Source of the DNA: a bacterium
GTDB taxonomy: Bacteria; Krumholzibacteriota; Krumholzibacteriia; LZORAL124-64-63
DNA length: 55,231 bases
NCBI GenBank assembly: GCA_020440705.1
Contig: JAGRNP010000004.1
Location: 1 to 55,231, forward strand
Direction: 5' to 3'
Part shown: in pieces, positions 38,886 through 48,500 of the stretch
Layout: the number at the start of each line of letters is the position of its first letter
Position numbering within the stretch: the first letter of the stretch is position 1
Translations under genes and position numbers: made by a program
Notes under the pieces: model-generated
Seen by the model: the letters and a program-made list of their open reading frames with translations, nothing else
Told to the model about the DNA's origin: nothing
Database searches by the model: none

Positions 38886-39539
38886 ATGGTCCGGACGAAG
38901 ATCTGCTGCATTCGGGACGAGAATGAACTCGCGCTCGCCGTGCGGGCGGGGGCGGCCGCCCTCGGGTTCGTCTCGCACATGCCCAGCGGGCCCGGCGTCA
39001 TTTCCGAGGACGTCATCGCCCGGCTGACGGCCGCCACGCCGTTCCCGGTCTACTCCGAGGTGCTCACGAGCCTGACCACGGCCGACGAGCTCGTGGCCCA
39101 GGTGGAGCGGCTGCGGCCGGCCGCGCTGCAACTCTGCGAGCGGGTGGCGCCGGCGGTCTTCCCGGAGCTGCGCCGCCGGGCGCGGGGCGTCCGGTTGATG
39201 CAGGTCATCCACGTCAGCGACCGCGGCGCCCTCGAGGTGGCCGAAGCCTACGCCCCCCTCGTCGACGCCCTGCTGCTCGACACCGGCCGCACGGAGGGAC
39301 CGCGGCGCGAACTGGGCGGCACCGGCCGCACCCACGACTGGAGCGTCGACGCGGAGATCGTGCGCCGGGTGCAGGTTCCGGTCTTCCTGGCGGGGGGGCT
39401 GAACGCGGCCAACGTGGGCGAGGCCATCGCGACGGTGCGGCCGTTCGGCGTCGACGTGTGCACGGGAGTGCGGACGGACGATCGCCTCGATCCGGACAAG
39501 CTCCACCGTTTCATGGCCGCGGTGCGCGCGGCCGGCTGA
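38886..39539 (+). CDS. Phosphoribosylanthranilate isomerase (TrpF) paralogue
   Basis: A TIM-barrel protein of 217 residues with the TrpF layout: KICCI at residues 5-9 (Cys7 is the position of the catalytic cysteine), ALLLDTG (position of the catalytic Asp), GRTHDW, LAGGLNAANVGEA for phosphate binding, and DVCTGVR near the end. The usual SPR anthranilate-contact segment is replaced by HMPSGPGVI and DVSSGVE by DVCTGVR. It is not beside any trp gene. It may be a TrpF with altered specificity rather than the pathway enzyme. GGAGGACGGG precedes the ATG. Confidence 0.82.
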   Translation: MVRTKICCIRDENELALAVRAGAAALGFVSHMPSGPGVISEDVIARLTAATPFPVYSEVLTSLTTADELVAQVERLRPAALQLCERVAPAVFPELRRRARGVRLMQVIHVSDRGALEVAEAYAPLVDALLLDTGRTEGPRRELGGTGRTHDWSVDAEIVRRVQVPVFLAGGLNAANVGEAIATVRPFGVDVCTGVRTDDRLDPDKLHRFMAAVRAAG

Positions 39540-40019
39540 TCAGTCCCGGCGCTTCATACTGATCGTCAACCGGAAGGTCGCGACGGGTTCGGACCCCAGC
39601 CTGTCGGGCACGGTGGCGACCACGGTCACCGTGTCCTCGTCGCGCTCCCCGCTCGCTTCGGCCCGGTCGAGCAGCGCCCGCAGCCGGGCGCCGTCGCCGC
39701 AGGTGAAGACCACCGCCCCTTCGGCCCGCTTGTGGAAATCGGCCTGGAAGTCCTTGAAGAGGAAGGCGACCCGTGAGCGCCGCCGCCGGATCAGGTTCAT
39801 GACGATCAGGCCGCCGGCCACGTCGGCTCCGATGCTCAGGGCACCGAAGTACATGGACTTCAGGTGGTTCCGTGTCAACCAGGTCAGGGGCAGGCGGACC
39901 ACGCATCGCTCGGCGTCGGCCACCAGGAGCGTGGGGCGCACGAGGGCGATCAGCGGAATCCTGGCCAGGGCGTACAGGCGCAGGGACCAGGTCTCGCGCC
40001 AGAGGTTGCGGTCGGACAT
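39540..40019 (-). CDS. DUF4442 hotdog-fold (thioesterase-like) protein
   Basis: A 159-residue protein with the DUF4442 pattern: RIPLIALVRPTLLVADAERCVVRLPLTWLTRNHLKSMYFGALSIGADVAGG. The NHLKSMYFGA block is typical, being the helix of the hotdog fold where related thioesterases carry catalytic residues. Substrate unknown. ATG 40019 has GGAGCG upstream. Its stop is immediately adjacent to that of the TrpF paralogue (convergent, no gap). Confidence 0.85.
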   Translation of the reverse strand: MSDRNLWRETWSLRLYALARIPLIALVRPTLLVADAERCVVRLPLTWLTRNHLKSMYFGALSIGADVAGGLIVMNLIRRRRSRVAFLFKDFQADFHKRAEGAVVFTCGDGARLRALLDRAEASGERDEDTVTVVATVPDRLGSEPVATFRLTISMKRRD

Positions 40020-40063
40020 GACGGCGCTCCGGGAACGGGGAACGGGGGCGACGCGGCGCCCCC

Positions 40064-40093
40064 GTAGTATGACCCTTCCGGCCCGTCCGTCAA
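40064..40093 (-). promoter_or_regulatory. Candidate sigma-70 promoter for the DUF4442 gene
   Basis: On the minus strand TTGACG (40093-40088), 18-base spacer, TACTAC (40069-40064), about 45 bases before the ATG and just beyond the asparagine synthetase stop. Confidence 0.45.
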
Positions 40094-40099
40094 CCCGCG

Positions 40100-41158
40100 C
40101 TAGACGGCGATGCGGCCCTCCGCCGGCCGGGGCAGCGGGTACACCTCGTGGATGTCCCGCAGCCCCAGCAGGGCGTAGGCGAGGCGCTCCACGCCGAATC
40201 CCCCTCCGGCGCAGGTGATGGCCTCGGCTTCCGGCCGCGCGGCCGCGAACAGCGCGAAGAAGGGCTCGAAGTAGGCGAGCGGGTAGCCGAGTTCCTCCAT
40301 GCGCTCGCGCAGGTCGGGCAGCGACCGCGTGCGCTCGGCGCCCGACAGGCACTCGACCGGGTGGGGGTTGGCGCCGCAGGGCGGATACACCACGTCGTAG
40401 TTGAGGAATCGCCCGCTGACCCGGTCGAGGCAGTCGTAGGCCTCGCGGGCCAGGTTCGTCAGGATGAAGGGCCGGTCGCCGCACTCCTCGGCCAGGGCCG
40501 CCTCGACCTCGTCGTCGCGGGACAGGCCCCGCCGGGACTTCTCCCAGGCCGCATCGTACACGGCCGGCGGCCGGGCGAGATCCGGCAGCAGCGATCCCCG
40601 GACCCGCCGCAGCTCGTCCGCGCACACGTCGTTCAGGTGGGTGTGCAGCCGCGCGAGCAGCCCGCCGATGAAGGCGATCATCCCGCCCATGGTCGCGTCC
40701 CGCGCCTCGAAATCGACCTGCATGAACTCGGAGGCGTACTTGTGGCCCCTGGCTGCGACGCCCATCTCCATGCGGATGTTGGGCGAGGCCCAGAACACCC
40801 GCGTCGCGGGGGAGAGCATGACCAGCAGCATCTTCTGCAGGATCAGGGACTGGGTCACGGAGACCTCGTCGCCGTAGTAGCCGAGCCGCGCCGGCCAGGT
40901 CTGGTGGTTCAGGGGGTCGGTGCAGCCGCTGAGCATGTACACCGGCGGGTGCACGTACCCCGCGGCGGCGAGTTCGGCGCCGAGAAACTGCTGGATCGCC
41001 GTGCGCACGGCCAGGATGTCCCGCAGGCCCGGGCGGGTCAGGGCCGCGGCGGCGGCGGCGACGGCGGCCCGCACGGCGGGGTCGTGGACGTCGACCGGGG
41101 TGATGCGGCCGATGGCCAGATGGGGACCGGGGGCGGTCGGGCTCGGGGTGCTGCTCAT
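40100..41158 (-). CDS. Asparagine synthetase related to asparaginyl-tRNA synthetase (AS-AR type)
   Basis: A 352-residue protein resembling the catalytic core of class IIb aminoacyl-tRNA synthetases but with no N-terminal anticodon-binding OB domain of the usual kind. Motif 2 is recognisable as NIRME (Arg129, Glu131) followed by HKYASEFMQVDFE, and motif 3 as AGGGFGVERLAYALLG. SVTQSLILQKM corresponds to the TQSPQLYKQM segment of AsnRS. Archaeal enzymes of this architecture make asparagine from aspartate, ATP and ammonia. The divergent AsnC-like regulator strongly supports that role. GAGGAGAT precedes the ATG and the promoter is nearly consensus. Confidence 0.85.
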   Translation of the reverse strand: MSSTPSPTAPGPHLAIGRITPVDVHDPAVRAAVAAAAAALTRPGLRDILAVRTAIQQFLGAELAAAGYVHPPVYMLSGCTDPLNHQTWPARLGYYGDEVSVTQSLILQKMLLVMLSPATRVFWASPNIRMEMGVAARGHKYASEFMQVDFEARDATMGGMIAFIGGLLARLHTHLNDVCADELRRVRGSLLPDLARPPAVYDAAWEKSRRGLSRDDEVEAALAEECGDRPFILTNLAREAYDCLDRVSGRFLNYDVVYPPCGANPHPVECLSGAERTRSLPDLRERMEELGYPLAYFEPFFALFAAARPEAEAITCAGGGFGVERLAYALLGLRDIHEVYPLPRPAEGRIAV

Positions 41159-41196
41159 GACGATCTCCTCGCGTGACGGGGTTCTGGAATGCCATA

Positions 41197-41226
41197 ATTA
41201 TATATATCGGCACAAAGTGTTGTCAA
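41197..41226 (-). promoter_or_regulatory. Near-consensus sigma-70 promoter of the asparagine synthetase gene
   Basis: On the minus strand perfect TTGACA (41226-41221), 18-base spacer, perfect TATAAT (41202-41197). The leader is about 35 bases. This is the best sigma-70 promoter in the window and lies in an AT-rich island. Confidence 0.8.
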
Positions 41227-41228
41227 TT

Positions 41229-41245
41229 AAGCATTTATTATGCTT
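41229..41245. promoter_or_regulatory. Palindromic operator candidate for the AsnC/Lrp regulator
   Basis: AAGCAT-TTATT-ATGCTT is a perfect 6-bp dyad with a 5-base centre, three bases upstream of the asnA-type -35. The half-sites AGCAT/ATGCT resemble those of Lrp/AsnC operators. It lies between the divergent promoters, so one bound regulator could act on both genes. Confidence 0.6.
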
Positions 41246-41319
41246 TTTAAACTATCGAATCGTTATTATATTTGCCGTAGTTGAAAAAAATCAGCATTCT
41301 GACCGGAAGGATCGGCCCC

Positions 41320-41805
41320 ATGGAGTACCGGATCGATAGCCTGGACCGCGATCTGCTGACGGCCCTGCGGGAGGACAGCCGGCGGCCGTATCTGGAAATC
41401 GCCCGGGAGCTGGGTGTTTCGGGGGGCACCATCCATCAGCGGATGGCGAAGCTGAAGGAGGCCGGGATCGTCACCGGATCCCGGCTGATCATCGATTACG
41501 GCCGCCTGGGCTACGACGTGACGGCCCTGGTGGGGATCCGGCTGCGGCGGGCCGGACACAGCGCGGCCGTGCGCGCGCGCCTGCTCGAGATCCCCGAGAT
41601 CACCGAGATGTCGTACACGACGGGCACCTACAGTCTCCTGGCCAAGGTCGTGGCGCGCAACATGCGGGACCTGTACGAACTGCTTTCGGGCCGGCTGCAG
41701 AGCTTTCCCGAGATCCAGTCCACCGAGACCTTCGTGATCCTCGACACGGCCGTGCGCCGCGATCCGCCGCTGGTGGCGGTGGGGGACGGGCCCCGCGGCG
41801 GCTGA
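41320..41805 (+). CDS. asnC: AsnC/Lrp family transcriptional regulator
   Basis: A 161-residue regulator: N-terminal winged helix-turn-helix ([39 protein letters not shown]) and C-terminal ligand-binding RAM domain ([30 protein letters not shown]). ATG 41320 has GGAAGGA at correct spacing; a TTG at 41281 in the AT-rich operator region is rejected. By analogy with E. coli AsnC-AsnA, it probably senses asparagine and controls the divergent asparagine synthetase. Paralogues of other amino-acid specificity cannot be excluded from sequence alone. Confidence 0.9.
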   Translation: MEYRIDSLDRDLLTALREDSRRPYLEIARELGVSGGTIHQRMAKLKEAGIVTGSRLIIDYGRLGYDVTALVGIRLRRAGHSAAVRARLLEIPEITEMSYTTGTYSLLAKVVARNMRDLYELLSGRLQSFPEIQSTETFVILDTAVRRDPPLVAVGDGPRGG

Positions 41806-41812
41806 TCCGGAT

Positions 41813-41841
41813 TTTCCCCGCGGCGACCCCTGTGCTAGATT
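41813..41841 (+). promoter_or_regulatory. Candidate extended -10 promoter for icmF
   Basis: TGC-TAGATT (41833-41841) is an extended -10 box; the -35 position (TTTCCC, 41813-41818) is poor. The leader to ATG 41904 is about 55 bases. Confidence 0.35.
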
Positions 41842-41903
41842 GGGAGCGTGCACAGACCCCGCCGGACCGTCCGGTCCGGCCCGCCCCCGTCCGCGAGGTG
41901 ACC

Positions 41904-44900
41904 ATGTCCGAGCATCCTGTCGGCACCGACCATGACGCCGCCCCCTACCGCCCCGAGAACCACGTGCGGATCGTCACGGCGGCTTCGCTCTTCGACGGCC
42001 ACGACGCGGCCATCAACATCATGCGGCGCATCCTGCAGGCCAGCGGGGCCGAGGTGATCCATCTCGGACACAACCGCTCGGTCCAGGAGATCGTCGACTG
42101 CGCCATCCAGGAGGACGCCCAGGGCATCGCCATCACCAGCTACCAGGGCGGCCACGTCGAGTACCTGAAGTATATGCACGACCTGGTCCGGGAGGCGGGC
42201 GTCGACATCCGCATCTTCGCCGGGGGCGGCGGCACGATCCTGCCCGCCGAGATCGACGAACTGCACGCCTACGGCATCGCGCGCATCTTCTCGCCGGACG
42301 ACGGCCGCGAGATGGGGCTGCAGGGCATGATCAACGAGGTGCTGCGCCGGTGCGACTTCCCCGTGGGACAGGCGCCGACGGACAAGGTCGTGGCGCCCCA
42401 TCTGGCGGGCCTGGCCCGGCGCGACCCGCGCGCCCTCGGCCGCCTGATCTCCCTCGCCGAGAACCATCCCGACCGGAGCGACGAACTGATGCGCGCCGTC
42501 CAGGCCCAGGCGCCCGCTCACGTGATCCCCGTCCTGGGCATCACCGGCACCGGCGGGGCCGGCAAGTCGTCGCTGGTCGACGAGCTGGTCCGGCGCTTCC
42601 TGGCCGACTTCGACGACCGGACCATTGCCATCATTTCCGTCGATCCGTCGCGGCGCCGCAGCGGCGGGGCCCTCCTGGGCGACCGCATCCGCATGAACGC
42701 CATCGACCATCCGCGCGTGTACATGCGCTCGCTCGCCACGCGGCAGTCGAATCTCGCGCTGTCGAAGTACGTCCGCCACAGCATCGACATCTGCAAGGCC
42801 GCGGGCTTCGACCTCGTGGTCGTCGAGACCAGCGGCATCGGCCAGAGCGACACCGAGATCACCGAGCACTCGGACGTCTCGCTCTACGTGATGACCGCCG
42901 AGTACGGCGCCGCGACCCAGCTCGAGAAGATCGACATGCTCGACTTCGCCGACCTGATCGCCATCAACAAGTTCGACCACCGCGGCAGCCTCGACGCCCT
43001 CAGGGACGTGCGCAAGCAGTTCAAGCGCAACCACGGCCTCTTCGACACCGCCGACGACCTGCTGCCCGTCTACGGCACGATCGCCAGCCAGTTCAATGAT
43101 CCCGGCATGAACACGTTGTACAAGGCGGTCATGGACCGGATCGTCGAGCGGACCGGCGCGGAGCTCCATTCGACCTTCGAGATCACCGCGGCCATGAGCC
43201 GGCGGGCCTGGGTGATTCCGCCCGAACGCGTCCGCTACCTGAGCGAGATCGTCGACGCCAGCCGCGAGTACGACCGCTTCGTGGCCGAACAGAGCGCCCT
43301 CGCGCGGCAGTTGTACCAGCTGGCCGGCACCATCGGCCTGCTGCGCGAGCGGGCGGGCACGACCACCGTCTCGGTGGAGGAGCCGGCCGGAAAGGGCGTC
43401 GTGCGCGCCATCGCCCGCATCGAGGGCGAGCCGGACTACCTGCAGGACCTGGTCGAGGTCCACAACGAGATCGAGCAGCGCCTCGATCCGCGCTGCCGCG
43501 ACATGCTGCAGGAGTGGCCCCGCATGGTCGAACGCTACCGGGCCGACAAGTACGTCTTCCAGGTGCGCGACAGGACCATCGAGCAGGACCTCTTCACGAC
43601 GTCGCTCAGCCACACGCGCATCCCCAAGGTGAGCCTGCCGCGCTACGAGGACTGGGGCGACGTCCTCCGGTGGCTCCTGACCGAGAACGTGCCCGGCTTC
43701 TTCCCCTACGCCGCGGGGGTCTTCCCCCTCAAGCGCGAGGGCGAGGACCCCACGCGCATGTTCGCCGGCGAGGGCGGTCCCGAGCGCACCAACCGGCGCT
43801 TCCACTACGTCTCGCAGGGCATGCCGGCGGCGCGCCTGTCGACGGCCTTCGATTCGGTCACGCTGTACGGCGAGGACCCCGACCGCCGGCCGGACATCTT
43901 CGGCAAGGTGGGCAACAGCGGCGTCTCCATCGCCACGGTCGACGACGCCAAGAAGCTCTACTCGGGCTTCGACCTGGCCTGCCCGACCACCTCGGTGTCC
44001 ATGACGATCAACGGCCCCGCGCCCATGCTGCTGGCGTTCTTCCTGAACGCAGCCGTTGACCAGGGCTGCGAGAAGCACATCAGGGCCAACGGTCTCGAGG
44101 CCGAGGTCGAGGCGAAGATCGAGGCCATCTACCGGGAGAAGGGCGTGCCCCGGCCGCGCTACCAGGGCGAGCTGCCCCCGGGCAACGACGGCCTGGGCCT
44201 GATGCTCCTGGGCGTCAGCGGCGACGAGGTGCTGCCCCGCGGGGTGTACGAGAAGATCAGGGCCGAAACCCTGACCCAGGTGCGCGGCACGGTGCAGGCG
44301 GACATCCTCAAGGAGGACCAGGCCCAGAACACGTGCATCTTCTCGACCGAGTTCGCCCTGCGCATGATGGGCGACATCCAGCAGCATTTCATCGACCACA
44401 AGGTGCGGAACTTCTACAGCGTGAGCATCAGCGGCTACCACATCGCCGAAGCCGGCGCCAATCCCATCAGCCAGCTGGCGTTCACCCTGGCCAACGGCTT
44501 CACCTTCGTCGAGTACTACCTCTCCCGAGGCATGAACATCGACGACTTCGCGCCGAACTTCAGCTTCTTCTTCTCGAACGGCATGGACCCCGAGTACTCC
44601 GTCATGGGCCGCGTTGCCCGGAGGATCTGGGCCAAGGCCATGCGGAACCGCTACGGGGCCAACGAGCGCAGCCAGAAGCTGAAGTACCACATCCAGACCT
44701 CGGGGCGCAGCCTGCACGCGCAGGAGATCGCCTTCAACGACATCCGCACGACCCTGCAGGCCCTGTACGCCATCTACGACAACTGCAACAGCCTGCACAC
44801 CAACGCCTACGACGAGGCCATCACCACGCCCACCGAGGAGTCGGTGCGCCGGGCCATGGCGATCCAGCTGATCATCAACAAGGAGCTGGGCCTGGCCCGC

Positions 44901-45383
44901 AACGAGAACCCGCTGCAGGGGGCGTTCATCGTCGAGGAACTGACCGACCTGGTGGAGGAGGCGGTGCTGGCCGAGTTCCAGAGCCTCAGCGAACGCGGCG
45001 GCGTCCTCGGGGCCATGGAGCGCATGTACCAGCGCACGCGCATCCAGGAGGAATCGCTCTACTACGAGGGCCGCAAGCACACGGGCGACCTGCCCATCGT
45101 CGGCGTGAACACCTACCTCGATCCCCAGGGTTCGCCGACGGTGGTCCCGGGCGAGGTCATCCGCTCCCGACCGGAGGAGAAGGAGTACGCCATCGCTTCG
45201 CTCGCGGCCTTCCATGCGCGCAACGCCGCGGCGGCCCCGCGGGCCCTGGCCGACCTGCAGAAGGCGGCGGTCGAGCACCGGAACACCTTCGAGACGATGC
45301 TGGAGACGGCGAAGACGTGCTCGCTCGGGCAGATTTCGGCGGCGCTCTATCAGGTGGGCGGGCAGTACCGGCGCAACATGTAG
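41904..45383 (+). CDS. icmF: Fused isobutyryl-CoA mutase (IcmF)
   Basis: An adenosylcobalamin enzyme interconverting isobutyryl-CoA and n-butyryl-CoA, with its own chaperone GTPase. Domain order in 1159 residues: B12-binding (about 20-155, [10 protein letters not shown] with His33 as cobalt ligand), MeaB/MeaI-like GTPase (about 205-430, P-loop GTGGAGKSS), linker, then the mutase TIM barrel (about 540-1110). Substrate-selecting positions are Phe620 in RMFAGEG (methylmalonyl-CoA mutase has Tyr in IRQYAG) and Gln808 in AQNTCIF (Arg in VRNTYIY), which favours isobutyryl-CoA. GAGGTGACC precedes ATG 41904. It stands alone, with a terminator after it; likely role in valine or branched-chain acyl-CoA breakdown. 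Confidence 0.95.
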   Translation: MSEHPVGTDHDAAPYRPENHVRIVTAASLFDGHDAAINIMRRILQASGAEVIHLGHNRSVQEIVDCAIQEDAQGIAITSYQGGHVEYLKYMHDLVREAGVDIRIFAGGGGTILPAEIDELHAYGIARIFSPDDGREMGLQGMINEVLRRCDFPVGQAPTDKVVAPHLAGLARRDPRALGRLISLAENHPDRSDELMRAVQAQAPAHVIPVLGITGTGGAGKSSLVDELVRRFLADFDDRTIAIISVDPSRRRSGGALLGDRIRMNAIDHPRVYMRSLATRQSNLALSKYVRHSIDICKAAGFDLVVVETSGIGQSDTEITEHSDVSLYVMTAEYGAATQLEKIDMLDFADLIAINKFDHRGSLDALRDVRKQFKRNHGLFDTADDLLPVYGTIASQFNDPGMNTLYKAVMDRIVERTGAELHSTFEITAAMSRRAWVIPPERVRYLSEIVDASREYDRFVAEQSALARQLYQLAGTIGLLRERAGTTTVSVEEPAGKGVVRAIARIEGEPDYLQDLVEVHNEIEQRLDPRCRDMLQEWPRMVERYRADKYVFQVRDRTIEQDLFTTSLSHTRIPKVSLPRYEDWGDVLRWLLTENVPGFFPYAAGVFPLKREGEDPTRMFAGEGGPERTNRRFHYVSQGMPAARLSTAFDSVTLYGEDPDRRPDIFGKVGNSGVSIATVDDAKKLYSGFDLACPTTSVSMTINGPAPMLLAFFLNAAVDQGCEKHIRANGLEAEVEAKIEAIYREKGVPRPRYQGELPPGNDGLGLMLLGVSGDEVLPRGVYEKIRAETLTQVRGTVQADILKEDQAQNTCIFSTEFALRMMGDIQQHFIDHKVRNFYSVSISGYHIAEAGANPISQLAFTLANGFTFVEYYLSRGMNIDDFAPNFSFFFSNGMDPEYSVMGRVARRIWAKAMRNRYGANERSQKLKYHIQTSGRSLHAQEIAFNDIRTTLQALYAIYDNCNSLHTNAYDEAITTPTEESVRRAMAIQLIINKELGLARNENPLQGAFIVEELTDLVEEAVLAEFQSLSERGGVLGAMERMYQRTRIQEESLYYEGRKHTGDLPIVGVNTYLDPQGSPTVVPGEVIRSRPEEKEYAIASLAAFHARNAAAAPRALADLQKAAVEHRNTFETMLETAKTCSLGQISAALYQVGGQYRRNM

Positions 45384-45404
45384 GCAGTTGAAAACAGGGG
45401 ATTT

Positions 45405-45432
45405 CGGGTCCGGCGCGGGGGTGCCGGACCCG
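45405..45432 (+). terminator. Intrinsic terminator of icmF
   Basis: CGGGTCCGGC (45405-45414) and GCCGGACCCG (45423-45432) form a perfect 10-bp stem with an 8-base loop, followed by CTTTATTG. It lies 21 bases after the icmF stop. Confidence 0.85.
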
Positions 45433-45469
45433 CTTTATTGAAAAACATCCTCACTTTGCTCCGGGAATT

Positions 45470-45478
45470 TGATAGGAT
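45470..45478 (+). promoter_or_regulatory. Candidate extended -10 element for the subtilase gene
   Basis: TGATAGGAT matches the extended -10 form TGN-TANNNT, with no good -35. The leader to ATG 45591 would be about 105 bases. This is the only promoter-like signal I see in the gap. Confidence 0.35.
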
Positions 45479-45590
45479 GCTCGGGTCCGAAAGGGGCGGG
45501 GCGGGGGCACCGCCTCGCTAACCGACATCTTCCAGCCGTGCAGAAAACCAATCTGGAAGCCCAAACCATCACCGTTCGGAGGGACCACCC

Positions 45591-48500
45591 ATGGCCTACT
45601 CTCGCCGAATCCTCGCCATGACCCTGCTGCTCCTGTTCGCCCTGGGCAGCAGCGCCTTCGCCGCCGTGGCGCCGGGTTACGAGTACGTACCCGGACAGAT
45701 CATCGTCAAATTCAAGGATGGCGTCCCGGGCGCCGAGAAGAGCAACCTCTTCTCGAGCGTTGCCGGCGTCAAGCTGCGCGACTTCAAGCAGATCAAGGCC
45801 GAACACTGGCAGGTCACGGGGCGCATCGAGGACATCGTGTCCCGCCTCGAGGACGACCCCCGTGTCGAGTACGCCCAGCCGAACTACGTGCTGTATGCGC
45901 TGGAGATCCCCAACGACACCCGCTTCGGCGACCTGTGGGGCATGAACAACGACGGTGATTTCACCGATCCGAGCGGCAACGTGGCCGTGGCCGACGCCGA
46001 TATCGACGCGGTCGAGGCCTGGGACGTCTACACCGGCAGCTCCTCGGTGCTGGTGGCCGTGATCGACTCGGGCGTGGACTACACCCACCCCGACCTGGCG
46101 GCGAACATCTGGTCGAACCCCGGCGAGATCCCGGGCAACGGCATCGATGACGACGGCAACGGCTTCATCGACGACATCCACGGCTGGGACTTCGCCAACG
46201 GCGATGCCGACCCCATGGACGACAACGACCACGGCACCCACTGCTCCGGCACCATCGGCGGCGTGGGCAACAACGCCACCGGCGTCGCCGGCGTCAACTG
46301 GAACGTCTCGATCATGGGCCTGAAGTTCCTCACGGCCGCCGGCAGCGGTTCGACGGCCAACGCCATCAGCTGCATCGAGTACGCCACCCTGATGGGCGTC
46401 GACGTGATGAGCAACAGCTGGGGCGGCGGTCCCTACGACGCGGCCATGGAAGCGGCCATCGAGGCCGCCTACGCGGCGGACATCTTCTTCGTGGCGGCGG
46501 CCGGCAACAGCGGCAGCAACAACGACGCCACCCCGCACTACCCGAGCAACTACCCCAACGGCAACGTGATCTCCGTCATGGCGACGGACTGCACGGACAG
46601 CCCGGTGAACGAGCCCGGCTGGTGGTCGACGAGCTTCGGCGCCACCACCGTCGACATCGCGGCCCCGGGCCTGCACATCTGGTCGACGACCCCCGGCAAC
46701 ACCTACAGCGACTTCTCCGGCACCTCCATGGCGACGCCCCACGTGGCGGGCGCCATCGCCATGCTGCGCGGCCGGTTCCCCGCCATCAGCGTCGATGACG
46801 GCAAGAACCTGCTGATGACCGTCGGCAACGATCCCCTGCCGAGCCTGACGGGGATGTGCGTTTCCGGCGCCCGGCTGAACCTGCTGAAGCTGGTGGCCGA
46901 TCCCGACTCGATCCCGCCCTCGGCCGTGATCGACCTGGCGGCGGGCGCCGTCGCCTCGAACTGGGTCGAAGTGACCTGGACCGCCCCGGGCGACGACGGC
47001 ACCGTCGGCACCCCGAGCAGCTACGACATGCGCTACTCCACCAGCCCGATCGTCGACCAGGCCAGCTGGGATGCGGCCACCGAGGTCACGGGCGAGCCGG
47101 ATCCGGGCGTCTACGGCACCCCGGAGAGCATGCAGATCTTCGGCCTCGACGTGTCGACGACCTACTACTTCAACGTCCGGGCCAAGGACGAGTACGGCAA
47201 CTACGGCGACCTGTCCAACAGCCCGTCCGCCACGACCCTCGGCCCCCCGACCATCGGCGTGGCCCCGTCCACCCTGGCGGCGACCCTCACGACCGGCGGC
47301 ACCACCACCCAGACCCTGACCGTGACCAACACGGGCGTGGGCGTGCTGGATTTCTCGATCCCGACCGCCGAGTACATCATCCCGGCGAAGGCCACCTTCG
47401 CGCCGGTCCGCACCTGGGAATACGACCCGACCCTGAAGAAGGGCGACCACGGCCTGGCCCCGATCGTGTCGATCGACGGCTCCGGCGGCCCGGACGCCTA
47501 CGGCTACAACTGGGTCGACAGTGACGCGGTGGGTGGTCCGGCCTACAACTGGATCGACATCAGCACGACCGGGACCAGCGTCTCGCTGTCCGACGACAAC
47601 AGCGCCGGTCCGTTCGCCATCGGCTTCCCGTTCGAGTTCTACGGGACCGAGTTCACCTCGTTCAACATCGCCTCGAACGGCTTCATCAGCTTCACGAGCA
47701 CCGACTCGCCGGCCGGCAACGGCCCGGTCCCGTCGACCAGCTCGCCGGCGAACATGGTGGCCCTCTTCTGGGACGACCTGAACCCCTCCACCGGCGGCAA
47801 CGTCTACTACTACTACGACGGCACCCGCCTGATCGTGCAGTACGACGCGATCAACCACTACGACAGTGGCGGCAACTACACGATGCAGCTGCACCTGTAT
47901 CCCGGCGGCACCATCGAGTACCACTACGAGACGATCGTCGATCCGAGCGACAGCGCCACGATCGGCATCCAGAACGGCGACGGCACCGACGGCCTGTCGG
48001 TGGTCTTCAACTCGGCCTACGTGCACAGCGGACTGGCCGTGCGCTTCGTGGCCATCTCGCCGTGGCTCAGCACCAGCCCGAACAGCGGCAGCCTGGCGGC
48101 GGGCGCGTCGGCCAACGTCGACGTCGTCTTCGACGCGACCGGCCTGTGCGGCAGCAGCTTCGACGCCAACCTGCACATCGTCAGCAACGACGCGGCCACG
48201 CCCGACTTCGTGGTGCCGGTGGGCCTGAACCTGATCGGCACGCCCGACATCCAGGCCGCGCCGACGGCGGTCGACTTCGGCGAAGTGTACATCACCGCCA
48301 ACGCGACCATCGACGTCACCGTGACCAACGCGGGCTGTGCCGACCTGACGATCTCGGGCATCGGCATCGACAACGCCGACTACTCGACCACCGTCGCGGC
48401 GCCCCAGGTGCTCACGGCCGGGGCCAGCCTGATCGTGCCGGTGACGTTCGCGCCCACCAGCGCGGGGGCCATCGCGGGCAACCTGACCTTCACCAGCGAC

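Noticed and set aside
41994-42011. Broken B12-binding motif (DGHDAA instead of DxHxxG) in IcmF
   Set aside because: This form is, to my knowledge, normal for IcmF B12 domains; the cobalt-ligating His is intact.
41835-45278. An 1147-codon open frame antisense to icmF
   Set aside because: Mirror of the icmF codon bias; no domain motifs, while the plus strand is a textbook IcmF.
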